Below, one piece after another: positions 11,814 through 23,820 of a stretch of 64,000 nucleotides of DNA (position 1 is the stretch's first letter; every line of letters begins with the position of its first letter). The notes under the pieces were generated by a model, which saw nothing but the letters and a program-made list of their open reading frames with translations, was not told the DNA's origin and made no database searches. The translations under genes were made by a program, and so were the position numbers. Source of the stretch: Lethocerus indicus (lineage: Eukaryota; Arthropoda; Insecta; Hemiptera; Belostomatidae); the NCBI GenBank assembly GCA_019843655.1, contig JACDQD010000002.1:5776585-5840584 (forward strand). Direction: 5' to 3'.

Positions 11814-14800
11814 AGTGTACATGCGATAAGCTCAAATCTATAAGATAGTATTATTTCTATTTCCCTGACTAAACAATGCTAACAGAAATAAAACCAATCA
11901 TGCATATAAATATAATTCCCAATTACCCATCAGCATTATTTGATCTTGTAATTAAATGTTTCACTAAAGTAGTGATTTTCTGAACATCTGTAGCTCGTAC
12001 ACATTGGTTCAAAAGTTGAAGACGCAAATTTATTTTCAATACAATTTTATCATTCGATGGTGTTCCACCATCTGGATTAGCGCATGCAATGCTCTCTGCT
12101 TCTGCCACAATGTAATCAGTCATACATATCAACTGAAACAAATTGAATAAATTGCATTACTGTTTATGCATAAAATATAAATATTAAATTATAAAAACTA
12201 TTTCAAATGTCAATTTCAAATTACTGACAACAAGAACAGATACAATATTTTGAATAGTCCCAAGGGAAAGAAAAATACATGCAGAAAATGCATTGGTAAA
12301 TGAATGCAAACCTGAGTAATAGAAAGATGAAGTACATCTTCTTGAACATAGTGCTTAGGAGTGTGCTTTTCCCTTCCTTGCCATAATTTAGGATTGCAAG
12401 TCAGTGCTCTAAGGAAGTCCAACACTAATGTTGGTTCAAATCTAAAACAATAACATTTTTAATTTGATATACCTGTTTTGTGGTCTGCGAGGGGTTGGAA
12501 TACTGTAGGTTCGTGATGTTTCTGTCTCCTCTCGCTGGTTTGGTCTTTTGCTAGACTGGTTTCGGCTGCTCGCCATCTTCAGTAGCGGTGTTAGTCACTG
12601 TTAGCACTTTGGATGTTTTTTGGGCATCCTCACTGCACTGTCACTTTCACATGTACTGTAATGTTTGTCAGTATGTCAGTCGTTTATATATATATGTGTT
12701 CTGTTATTGTTATTGGGGGTTATGTTTGTCTTCGGATTTTGTTAATCCGTTTTTTAGGTATGAGTTGGAGGGGGGTGGTATGGTGGTAGGGCGGGTGTGA
12801 TCCTTTAAGAGGATTATAGGTGTAAATATCGCGTCACTCTAGGAATTAATTTTCTCATTTATAATGTTGTTTTTCTTATATTTGAAGATCTCCAGGTTTT
12901 CTATAATGTCTAATTCTTTTCCTTTTTTACCTGGGTGTAATAATTTTAAAGATCTTTTGATGTTAAAATTATTACACCCAGGTAAAAAAGGAAAAGAATT
13001 AGACATTATAGAAAACCTGGAGATCTTCAAATATAAGAAAAACAACATTATAAATGAGAAAATTAATTCCTAGAGTGACGCGATATTTACACCTATAATC
13101 CTCTTAAAGGATCACACCCGCCCTACCACCATACCACCCCCCTCCAACTCATACCTAAAAAACGGATTAACAAAATCTGAAGACAAACATAACCCCCAAT
13201 AACAATAACAGAACACATATATATATATATATATATATATAAACGACTGAAATACTGACAAAGATTACAGTACATGTGAAAGTGACAGTGCAGTGAGGAT
13301 GCCCAAAAAACATCCAAAGTGCTAACAGTGACTAACACCACTACTGAAGATGGCGAGCAGCCGAAACCAGTCTAGCAAAAGACCAAACCAGCGAGAGGAG
13401 ACAGAAACATCACGAACCTACAGAATAACATTTTTGTTCATGAAAAATTTATTATTATTAAATGATAATGAGAATATTGAAAAATTATCAAAACTAATAT
13501 TTTTAAAAAATAACCAATGTTTTTAATTATTAATTCATAAATATTTAATTATGAAATAGTTATCATACTGTTGAAGTGCATCTGGATTCATGAGTATGCT
13601 GACACATTGACTGAGTGTTTTCCAGCTAGCGTGGTGTGTTAACAGTGTCAATAAGTATGGCCTGAACTGAAGTGACTTTGATTTATTTGCTGAGAACAAA
13701 AGCTTCATCTGAAAATAAATTCATTATTTAAAAAAAGTTAATGAAAATTTCAGTATTTTCAAAGAACTCAAATTATTACTTGAACTTTCTTCAATTATTA
13801 TTATTATTATAAGAATTATAAAAATATATATTTACAATTTACTATACTCACAACAATTACTTGCTCTCCATATGTAACTCATAACATTATAAATTTCAGT
13901 TAATATAAGAATATGGAAAATAACTAAAACCTGTAAATCCACAGATGAGCCCAATATCTCAGGTTCCAATCTAACCAGCTTATCAACAAGGAGGCCAGTA
14001 GCCGGACCAGGGTCTAAAAGAAGCTTGCCTATTGCGTCAGTTAAGGCATCTGCTTCTTCTTCTTTTATTACTTCTACAACAATTATTCAAAAGTAATTAT
14101 GTAAGATAACAATTTACATTTCTTTCTTGTTCTATTCTTATTCATATTATATTAAGCTACAGCAGAGCTCTGTTGAAGAAGCTGCACTAAGTGAACAGCT
14201 AACCTGGTGTCATAGTGTGAACACCAAAATATAAAAAATGAAGAAGGGACAATTGAAATAAAAAGGAATTTTGTTACATTTGTTAAATACTTACTGACTG
14301 GTTTCATCTTGACAACATTGTCGTTACATTGAACATATTGTGACAGAATATTGATAAGAGGTTTGGCCCTAGGAAGTTGGATATTTTCTTCGAGAAGAGT
14401 CTAGAACAGGAGGACCGAATAAAAATAAATGCTTATATTTAAAACGTAGTAGTTATGGCCACCTATAATGTAGAACAAATCTTAACAGGAAACTTACATT
14501 TGCCAGAAGTGTAAGACTGGGAGAATTAGGATTAAGTGTTGTGAGAAGCCTAAAAAGTGGACAAGCATACTGCGGTCGAGACATCACCGCATTAATAAAC
14601 TCCTTATCAGTAGTTGCATGGATCAAAAATGATCTCATTAACTCTTTTAAGAAATTACTTCCTTTGGGGCCTTCTTCCTTGGTACTCATCTCATACACTA
14701 ATGTCTGAAATGTATTAAACCAATTAAAATGATTTCATCAATACAGAAACAGGGAATATTCTATATTTAATTACAAAATAGTTTTCCTTTTGATATATTT

Positions 14801-15038
14801 TGGACACTGGATATAAATCAATTATCAATAAGTAGATAAGATAATAATTGTATTGTAGAACTACTAGAACTTACTCTCTGGAGACGCTGGAATATTTCCC
14901 GTAGATGTTGACTGGAAGCAACATCAACTTGAGGACTGAAAAGCTGTTCAATAGCGTTAACTCCTTCTTTTTCATCGAGGAATTTTTGTTTTATGCGTTG
15001 CTTTTTCTGTGGAACGTCTGAGACAAAATTAAGTCACA

Positions 15039-15086
<48 letters not shown>

Positions 15087-18000
15087 AATACTTATGATAT
15101 AAAATGTATGGAAAAATGGTATGGTACAAGATACCTCCTGCACTTACAAAAAATTATATTTTATATCAATTAGCATTATATATGTAAACATCATTTGATT
15201 ATAATTTACATGAAATAATAGTAAATTAGTCTTTCAAATAATGAGGCAGAATTTCCTCAGAAGAACTGAACACATATGATGAATAATAACATTGGAAGGT
15301 TTTAAGTTTTCTCACTAATGATTATATTATATATGCTATAATATGACTTGATGGTAAGGTATTCACTTTTTTAATAATTAATAATTAGGCCAGTATAAAA
15401 TGTCAGTATGGAGAAAATATTCATCAATCTTTTCATGACTACCTTCTTCATGAGGTTCAGCGTCGACATCCATAGATTGACATTTGGGAGTTTCCATAAG
15501 ATCGAGGACCCTTGTGAACGTTTCACCACCAATGGCCCCTCTTCTGTGTTGCACTTCTACCAATTGAACCATATAGGATTTGTCAATAACTGCTTCTCCA
15601 ACTGCACTTTTATCTGTCAATACTGCTGCATCCAATGTTGCCAAAAGTTTACTGTAATATTGAATAATTCATTGGAAAATGAGTATTAATATTGTTAACA
15701 TGTTTAATCTTGTGTATATTACAAGTAAATAAATGATACTAATAGGATAGGACTTCTGTTTCATAATTGTATAATTGGAAATAGTAAAGAAACTTAATAA
15801 ATTTAAAAGAAAATTTAATAATAAATAAAATCATCTTATCAATAACTTAACACCCAGGATTCTTCACAGTAAGACTGAAATGAGCATGGTTAGCACTCTC
15901 AATGGTGGACACATGCATTTAGCCACTGCAGCTGCATATCAATTTTGAGTCACCAAATTAATCAAATGAATAATTTAATGCCATTACAAAATCTACAGAT
16001 AAGACTATTGTTTTTTACTTCTTACCACCTATTAAACTGAAAATTTCCATTTATTTTATTAAAAAATTGTTTAAGCAATTAATATTTATTCACTGATACA
16101 GATAAAATAATCTAACACTAAATAAGCTTACTAACCTCATGGAAGCAATGGGTATTCCAAATGACTGGATAAACAAAATGAGTTGGCTAATGTCCAGATC
16201 AGTGAGAGCTGCTTCAACAAGTCTTGGAACATGTGATCTGATCATTCGAAGTTTCAGCCAATCGGGTATCAAAAGTGCTTCTTCACAGGTGTCCACAAGA
16301 AACCCCTGAAAATACAACAAATTAACATTTCGTACATATAAATGCCAATTCCAATTCATTATATAAATATTATAGCTTGTAGATATATTTTAATATTAGA
16401 AATAAAAGATAAATGACTATGCAATAATAATTAATCAGCATATAATTGATGTGTTGAAAATAAGAAAACATCATTAAATAATTGGAAAGATTATATTAAC
16501 TCTTTGACATTTAATCATAATTAATAATTATATTAATATGTCTCACAGTAATTAAACAGTCTGTAAATGTATAGTTAAACATAGATAATATTAAAAATTA
16601 GTTTGTACACAAAACACAACATACTATTTCATAATTTACAAACGCATGCCCTTATACTAATACACACAAAATTTCTATATATATTTATTGATATATTTGG
16701 TGAAGTATTTTACCTCAGAAAACAAATTTGAATATCAACAACAATTCTAAATGTTAACTAAAAAAATAAAATAAAAATGAAAGTTTAAAGTATCTGCCAC
16801 ATTACCTTTGGGGCTTTATCAAGTTCTTTCGGAAACCAAGTATCAAGCAGGTGGTTGTAGTATGTCGGTTCAGAAACTGCACTGGCTCCATAAGTGAGTA
16901 ATATGACAATTGCATGAACAACAAGAATGTGAACAGTACATTGTTCACCAGTCGACCAAGTAACAAGAACTTGGTCTTGTGATTCAGACCAGGTATAATC
17001 TTCTCTCCTTGGTTCCCGTGCCTGAAAAATTTATATTTAAATTAGCCTCAAATTTTGTAATTTTTCTTTACTGTATTTCTTTACCATGTAATTTTGCAGG
17101 TGCCGATATGCTGGAAATATTTATTTAGCCTATTAAAAATAAGACTTGTGAACACCATACCATTCAATTTTTGTTTTAATTGAAATAATTAAAATAATAA
17201 ATAAGTAATCAGAAATGAGGATTGAGAAGCTAAAATACTAAAAAAGGATAATAACAACTTTTTTAAACCGGAATGAACTTCCCAGAAGTACCGTTATAAC
17301 GTGTTTATTAGTTTATGAATATATTACACTCAATGATGTTTTTTTTTTTAAATTTTGATTTACACTAAGTAAAGTTGTTATTATTTGATTAATTAAATTC
17401 ATTAAGTATTTCAAAATAAAACTAACTTTTGTTAGATAGTTATAAAATATTGAAACAAATGCATCCAGTGCAGGGTTTGGTTGATCTGTGTTGGGTAATA
17501 TGGCACCCATTATAGTACTCCTTTCGACTATTAATTGAGCCATGTCCAAAACTAGATCTGTCATCTCTGTAAGGTCACCATTTGCATGACTAGATAAAAA
17601 ACACAGATATGCAGTAACCAAGTTTGGATCATTTTCAACTTGACAAGCGCTTCTTAATGAACAGACAATCTACAACAAAGAGATAAGATAAATATTAATA
17701 TGTGTGTAATTATGCATTAATGTGAGTGAACTGATATTAATTTAGGCAATAGTTATATTTGGAAAAATACTGAATTGTAATTTGAATCAAACTATCTCAA
17801 CTTTATCTTTCATGATGGGCAAATAAATGAAATAATTATGTAATTACATTATCTTATTAGCATCAGAGAAACCATCATTCTCAAAAGGTGATGTTAAAAT
17901 ATAATACCGAGTGATTCAGTCAAATTGTAAATTGCTGGCATTTAAGAAATATTTAGAATAATGTTCTTTTACCTGGGGTCTGGCAATTTGAAAGTGTGGT

Positions 18001-21000
18001 AAAAGTGGTAGTTGCTTAGTTAGCCATGAAGTATCATCCTTATGTCCAACATTACCAGCAACATTATTACCAGTACCATTAGTTGTATCCATCCCTTCTT
18101 CATCGATCAGTGGTGAGATCACAAGTTTTAAGCCCTAAACATAAATAATTAAAGGAAAATGAACCACTTCGTATAGTATGTCCTGATGGTAGCAGAATAA
18201 CTCATATAACAAAATGATCTTTGATCACAATTGGTTTGAGAAATGACTAACTGTAATTGCAAGTGTCCTGTTTGAAGGTGAACTCAATCTCTTGAGGAAG
18301 TAATCAAGAACTTCACAAGCATTGTTATGATCTTGCTGAGCATCTGTGAGAATATTCTGTAAGTGCGACAACAGCTGTTGATATTTTCCTTCTTGTTTAT
18401 GGCTGGAGCTTAACAAAAACTCACACAAGCACTGGACTGGCAAGTGGCTGCAATACACATTGTATATTTCTTAGTATTTAAAAATTCTTATAAACAAGAA
18501 CGCTCCATTTTGAAAGGGGAATGCTATTTTACTTTTTCATTAATATTATGCTCCATTAAGAAACTATAGGATAAGTACCACATGTGGTAAATATAAGACC
18601 ACCGAATTAAAAGATAGTAAACTAGAAGAAAGGGAATAATAGACTACTTTTAAAATAACAATGAGATTATAAAGAAACATTTAATAATTACTTTAAAGCC
18701 CCTTCAGAATTGTGGACCAGATCAGCAAGCCAAGGCATGCTTTGAGATGCTCCTTGTCTATGTATAATATCTAACAAGAAGTCAGGATTTCGAGATCTGC
18801 ACAAAAGGTGACCCAGGCGCAATGATGTATTCAAAGATTTTATCAGCTCCAGTGTAGGAGGCGGTGGTCGCCTTGCTGGCCCAAATGGGTCCATTGTAAC
18901 TAACTGCGACAATAGCAGCGACGACTGTTCTGTAATCTCCATCTAAAAAAAGTACAATAAACATAATAAATTAAATTAAAATATATCACTTGATAATATT
19001 TTATTTTCATAAAATGTTTATACATTTATACTCAGCAATAAGTATTACGTTGTATTCAGAGCATCACTTTTTTCATAATTCATATGAAAGATAATGAACT
19101 CACCTTAGTTGAAGCTGCAGCCAAATGAGATTCAAATTCAAGAATGTTCTGCTTCTCCAGTGCTAAGATTTGTAGTTCATCATAGCCTTGTGGAAACACA
19201 AAATGACTGGTAATGCACATCTCCATGAGTATCCTCAAAGTTGGGTATTTTTCCCAGGCAATTGTTCCAATTTTCACTGGATTATGAGCACTAAGAATGA
19301 GTAGCATTGTCCAGCCCTTCCAGTACAGGGCAGAGATTGCTAAAGTTGGAGGGCTGTAACCAGTCGGAAGGTCTATATTTTCAGGGTGGCGATATGCGCA
19401 TAAGTTAAATACCAAATCAAGCACTTTAATTTTATCCACTGGAAAATAATAGACAATTTTGTATTAGAACAGGATCAAATATTAAGCTTAAAAGAAAACA
19501 TACAAGCACTGTAAAACTTATTTTGTTAAGTAATTTTCTTGAATATTTTAACTTTACTATCAGACCATTACATCTAATTTAAAGACACAATTACAAACAA
19601 TAATAAATTCAAATACTTAATTATAAAAACAATAATAAATATGTATAAAATATGTAATAAATATGTATTGTCAGATAAAGAAACTCATCTGATGAGAAAA
19701 AAATTGTAGCAATACTTTTTAATACAGGAATAAGTGGGTTTTGAATGGCCGCTGCCCTCCGGACTAGTTGATCTGCAATATCTAAGGCTTCAACGGGGTT
19801 CAATGGGTGATCTTTGGACAACCCAAGTGCTAAAATAGTAAGCAGTGTTTCTTCCAAAACAGGAACTTCAGTTGACATTCTCATAAATAATGGTCTGTCT
19901 GGTTCTGGAGGCCACATATCTATTTTATAATAGTGCTCCGCTGGTTCCAGAAGCAAAATCTATTAACATTAATTGGCCAAATTATTATAAATAAATCAAC
20001 AGATAAAAACATTTAATTTAAACCAAACTGAAAATTTATTATTTGATTAAACAAGGGAATTTCCTGTCAAGTTTCAACCTATGTGGATTTTGTTAAATAC
20101 TAAACAAAGCATACATTTTGTTGTGGAAAACAATTTTCATTAATATGGAAAGCTTTGTCACTAATAATTCATATTTCAATAAATACTTATATATTGTTTA
20201 TGACTGAAGAAACAATAATTGCTATTCTAGATATTTGACTTCCCTGAATTGTTGTGTTTATTTATTTACTACCAATAATTTGAATGTATAATATAACATA
20301 AAAGTTTGTTTGCCATACTTTGTGCAAGGCATGTAAAAAATCTTGTGCGCTTGGCCTATAAGCAGTCATTGCCGTTTCTTGTAACCACCACACAGTATCC
20401 TTTTGTATATTAGCAATAATATTCTGCATTCTTTCAATCTACAATATCAAATAGAATTATATATAAATACATTTCTTAATACATAATTAGTTGTAAGTAA
20501 ATTCAAAATTTTTTTGTATGTTTCTTAATATCTCCAATTAGACTCTGTTCAGACCTGTTATGCACATTGGTTATTTAGGTAAGTAACCACAACCAAGGAG
20601 TGTAATTCATAATTATATTAAGAACATTTTTATTTACAAATAGTTTATTTAATTATTTCTAATAAAATTCAATAATTGAATCAAACATGATTACAGAATG
20701 ATGATTCAAATTCTGAATACAACTAAATGAAACAGTAATAAACTGAGCAAACCATACTTGCTGTGAATCCTTCTTATCTGATTTTGCGTGTGGCATAACT
20801 GCCAAGAATATAGAAAGAGAAATAAGGTCAGCAGTTGCTGCAAAGGCTCTGATGCTGTCACTCTCCTTAGACAGAGGTTCTACATTATTCATAAGACCTT
20901 TGCAGAATGTGGGCAACCGGAGTTCCATTCTCAAGACTCGTGCCATTTCACGGATAAGAGCTCTCAGAGGCCTCAGATAATCATCTCGAGTCAACAGTAG

Positions 21001-23820
21001 TTCCTGAAAATATTATTCTGTCAATACCAAATTAATCAATAACCCATCATCATTTTCACCTTAACTAATGTGAATAATTTTTCAGAATACAAGATACAAA
21101 GTAGAGAGTACAAAATACATAAACAAGTTATAACCAGAAATAAATGATTCCTTTCTGGAATAAAGGTAAAAACCTGTTACTTCAATATTAATTAGATATG
21201 TGTCTCACCTGAAATATTTCGGCTAATCCCAAAGCAGAAGGCTCAGGATCAAGCTGAAAAATAACTCCTAACATAGACATGTTATTTGGATTTCGAGATG
21301 TTGACAATTCATTATAAATAGTGTGTTTCAAAACAGTAGATAAATTTTCAGGATAAGTAGAAACCAATTCCCTGTAAAAAAAGTATCGTAAATAATAATA
21401 AATTGACTGCTGTTACTCTACACTCAACTGTAATAATTTACAGATAACATATTTATGGCCCAAATAAAAATTACTTACTTTATACAAGCAAGGTAATAAT
21501 TACACAAGGTTTTACTTTTAAGACGCATCTTTATCAAAGAGCTAATAACTTCAACATCTTTGATCGTTTGCGCTGCACAATTTACACATACAGACATCAA
21601 TAATTCTTGTGCAGATCTCATCAATTTAGGATTCTGCAACCAGGCTTCAAGACGTGGAGCAATTAACAAACGCACCTTTAAAAAATAAAAAACCAAACTT
21701 TTAAGTATAAATAACACCCAAAAAAAATTTATTTCATCATTCTTAATATCTTCAAACTAAGAGTGCTATACCTCAGTGACACCACAAAGTGATGAAAGCA
21801 TCCTTAGAAAATTGCGATTAATAAGATCAGAAGATTGCTTTCGGGTCAGCTGCTCCTTGACACAGTCAAGGACAAGTGTTTCAACTGCATCTCTATTACT
21901 TCGAAACCTAAAAGTTTCCAATGCTAAATTATACTTAGTTGTATTTAATAATTTTTAGACAGGTATGATATTTTTAAGTATAATCCATGTCATTTATCTT
22001 TCAATTGAAAATAAAAACTAGAATAATTAAACTAATCAAATATTTAATATTAGTAATTGGTAAATTATTAAATATATCCGCTCTATAGTTATGCTGCTTT
22101 ATAATATTAATATTTCTAAATAGAAGATATAATAAACTCTACCTGGCAATAACAGGAATAGGCTCTGAACGCATAGTGTCAGAAACAGAAGGTTTATTTG
22201 CAACAGGGGTAAGATCATCATCTGGTTGATCAATTTTTCCTGCAGCATCAACCGATACTGTAATTGGTTTAGTATTCAATCCTAAAATTATATTGTCAAC
22301 AAAGCCTTTACAAAAATCATTATCAACCCAAGCCCGCTCACCACCTGCATCCTCAAGGTAAACCTGCAATATTCAACACATTTTTACCCTTAATAATCAT
22401 TGGGTAATGAAAGATCAAGTTAAAGAAAAAATGTGTAAACAAAAGGATAACTAATATTACAATCACAAGTAAAAAATGTATCACAGACATTGTTTTCCTA
22501 GAAATTTCAAGAAAAATTAATTCTTTACTGTTTGACATAAAGATGCACACAAATTTAATTTTAAAATAAATTATACCTAAGATTAAAAAGAGGCTTTACT
22601 GAGGCCTATTCTAACGAATTCTGGCATTATAATTATAAACTGAATCACTGTAATAAATTTTTTGCATCCAATTTTGTAAATTATTAATATCATAATGATA
22701 TACATAAATTATTTCAATATATAGTTTGTCTACATTATACAGACATATATATTTGGTTTATTTACTGAAGTTTAATCACACTTACCTTAACAAATAATTC
22801 TGGCCACTTCTTTATATTTAGAAATGCAGAAGTCAATATGCTTACTACAAGTGTCAGTACGCAAGTATTTCCCTTAGTCTTGAAGGCATATACATTTTCT
22901 TTTCGTAGTAATGAACACAAAGCATTAACTATACTATCATTGGTAAATAAAGATGCACGGATTTTGGCAAGATAGGCTAAACTTTCATATACTATTAGAT
23001 CTGGTTTTATCCTTTGAGTTTTTAAAAGCTTGATAGCACCACATATTAGGCCCACCTAAAACATAAAAAGTATTACTAATAGTCCAAAATATTAACTCAA
23101 TGTATTTATTCATAGATCGACCATTTGCTAACTTGTTTTGATCATACACAATGAATGACAACTTTTGAATATTACAGAAATTATAGGCCAGTCCTAGTGC
23201 CTTATAGGATATTTAATGAATACATACAACTTTTTCATTATCCTCAGCATCTGCTGCATCTAAAACTTGAATGACAAAATCACTGGGATCTACTTCTAAA
23301 GCAGCAGCTTCCCAAGCGTCTGAAGATGCAGTCGAAGAGGAACTTGGTGTTGGACTACTTCCACTAGTACTGGGCCTGTTCAGAAATCCAGTCCCAGTCG
23401 TTTTGGGCTTTTTACTTGGGACAACAGTAGGCAGGGAAGCACTATCTCTTTTTCTGTCCCTGTCAGCTACAAGTCAATCATTATGTTAAGCTCTGTATTT
23501 ACTCTTCAATCAAAGTTTGTGTAATTAATAACAGATTACTATTAAAACAGCAGTGGTCACATAAATTGAAACAACACAGCATTTCCTCAATCATAAAATA
23601 TACACATCAAACATCTATCATCAAACGCACAGCACAATATACACATATGACTGAAAATATATTTACATTGCTTACTTGTTGGCTTGCCAGCTACTTTTGG
23701 TAAGATAGGTCTTAGTTTAAATTCATTATTGGGTTTTGAACCCAGAGCATATAAATTGGCAGGAAACTGAGGAGCTTTGTTCTTTCCTCCTCGACCAGAT
23801 GAACTTTTCCCGCGTTCCAT
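9117..23820 (-). CDS. IntS1: Integrator complex subunit 1
   Basis: IntS1 is the large scaffold subunit of the Integrator complex, which cleaves snRNA and other nascent Pol II transcripts in the nucleus. The start ATG (23820-23818) gives MERGKSSSGRGGKNKAPQF, a basic, Ser-rich N-terminus followed by the family ALGSKP-like segment. About 32 exons run leftwards to a final exon at 9117-9234 ending LNLQSAC. The exons add up to roughly 6.0 kb of coding sequence, about 2,000 residues, matching full-length insect IntS1. Recognisable parts include the DUF3677-type region (exons 20757-21005, 21210-21374, 21477-21677; ALIREMARVLRMELRLP) and the C-terminal helical repeats (9662-9933; ISAHIMVVRYLRHNPRAAS). 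Most introns are 80-600 bp. The intron between exons 13567-13709 and 12312-12441 holds a foldback retroelement. Exon edges are read by eye, so some may be off by a few bases. Confidence 0.9.
11782..11812. repeat. (TA)n/(TG)n microsatellite in an IntS1 intron
   Basis: A short TA run followed by about eleven TG units, in an intron between the IntS1 exons at 11558-11680 and 11930-12134. Confidence 0.85.
12449..12460. repeat. Left copy of 12-bp target-site duplication
   Basis: The 12 bases AATAACATTTTT occur here and again at 13424-13435, exactly bracketing the foldback element. Read on the - strand, this copy forms positions about -8 to -19 of the IntS1 3' splice site (AG at 12443-12442, exon from 12441). 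Confidence 0.75.
12550..12586 (-). ncRNA. Hammerhead ribozyme motif, left arm (sense to IntS1)
   Basis: Read on the - strand this has stem I strand GCTA, core box CTGAAGA (12582-12576), a short stem II of GGC/GCC around a GAGCA loop, core box GAAA (12563-12560), a minimal stem III, then GTC (12556-12554) followed by TAGC, which closes stem I. All invariant hammerhead core positions (CUGANGA, GAAA, cleavage after UH, here GUC) are present. The predicted cleavage is between 12554 and 12553. Such minimal hammerheads with a very short stem III are known from Penelope-like elements, where they often act as dimers. It lies on the IntS1 sense strand, inside the intron and about 112 nt upstream of the next exon. 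Confidence 0.7.
13216..13241. repeat. (AT)n microsatellite inside the right foldback arm
   Basis: About 13 AT units. The matching position of the left arm (about 12685-12697) holds only about six units, so this tract has changed length since the arms were formed. Confidence 0.8.
13340..13376 (+). ncRNA. Hammerhead ribozyme motif, right arm
   Basis: This is the same motif on the + strand: CTA, CTGAAGA (13344-13350), GGC/GCC stem II, GAAA (13363-13366), GTC (13370-13372), TAG. The core is intact. The fourth base pair of stem I is lost: the left copy has G opposite C, but this copy has A. It is antisense to IntS1. Confidence 0.68.
13424..13435. repeat. Right copy of 12-bp target-site duplication
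   Basis: This is the direct repeat of 12449-12460, immediately after the outer end of the right arm. It marks the insertion point of the foldback element. Confidence 0.75.
15040..15080. repeat. (AT)n microsatellite in an IntS1 intron
   Basis: About 20 AT units in the intron between the exons at 14877-15018 and 15443-15651. It is close to the 14877-15018 exon on its upstream side in the IntS1 direction. Confidence 0.9.

Larger units (their letters stand above)
12461..13423. mobile_element. Foldback insertion: two inverted 5'-truncated Penelope-like element ends
   Basis: The arms 12503-12956 and about 12965-13423 are near-perfect reverse complements around a spacer of about 10 bp. Each arm, read outward from the centre, begins with the same short ORF tail (KKGKELDIIENLEIFKYKK, then NEKI and a stop). 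This resembles the extreme C-terminus of Penelope-like retroelement proteins downstream of the GIY-YIG domain. Next come about 250 bp of UTR, a TA microsatellite, and a hammerhead ribozyme motif near the outer end. Both arms are therefore 3' fragments with their truncated 5' ends facing each other. The left side has an extra 42 bp (12461-12502) that the right arm lacks. Assignment to Penelope-like elements rests on the ORF tail plus the hammerhead, which established work reports in this class; no reverse transcriptase is present. An RTE- or LINE-type origin is a less likely alternative. Confidence 0.75.

Noticed and set aside
12839..13073. Identical-looking 69-residue ORFs on both strands around 12.9 kb
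   Set aside because: They are mirror images produced by the palindrome. Each is the tail of a truncated retroelement ORF, not an independent gene.
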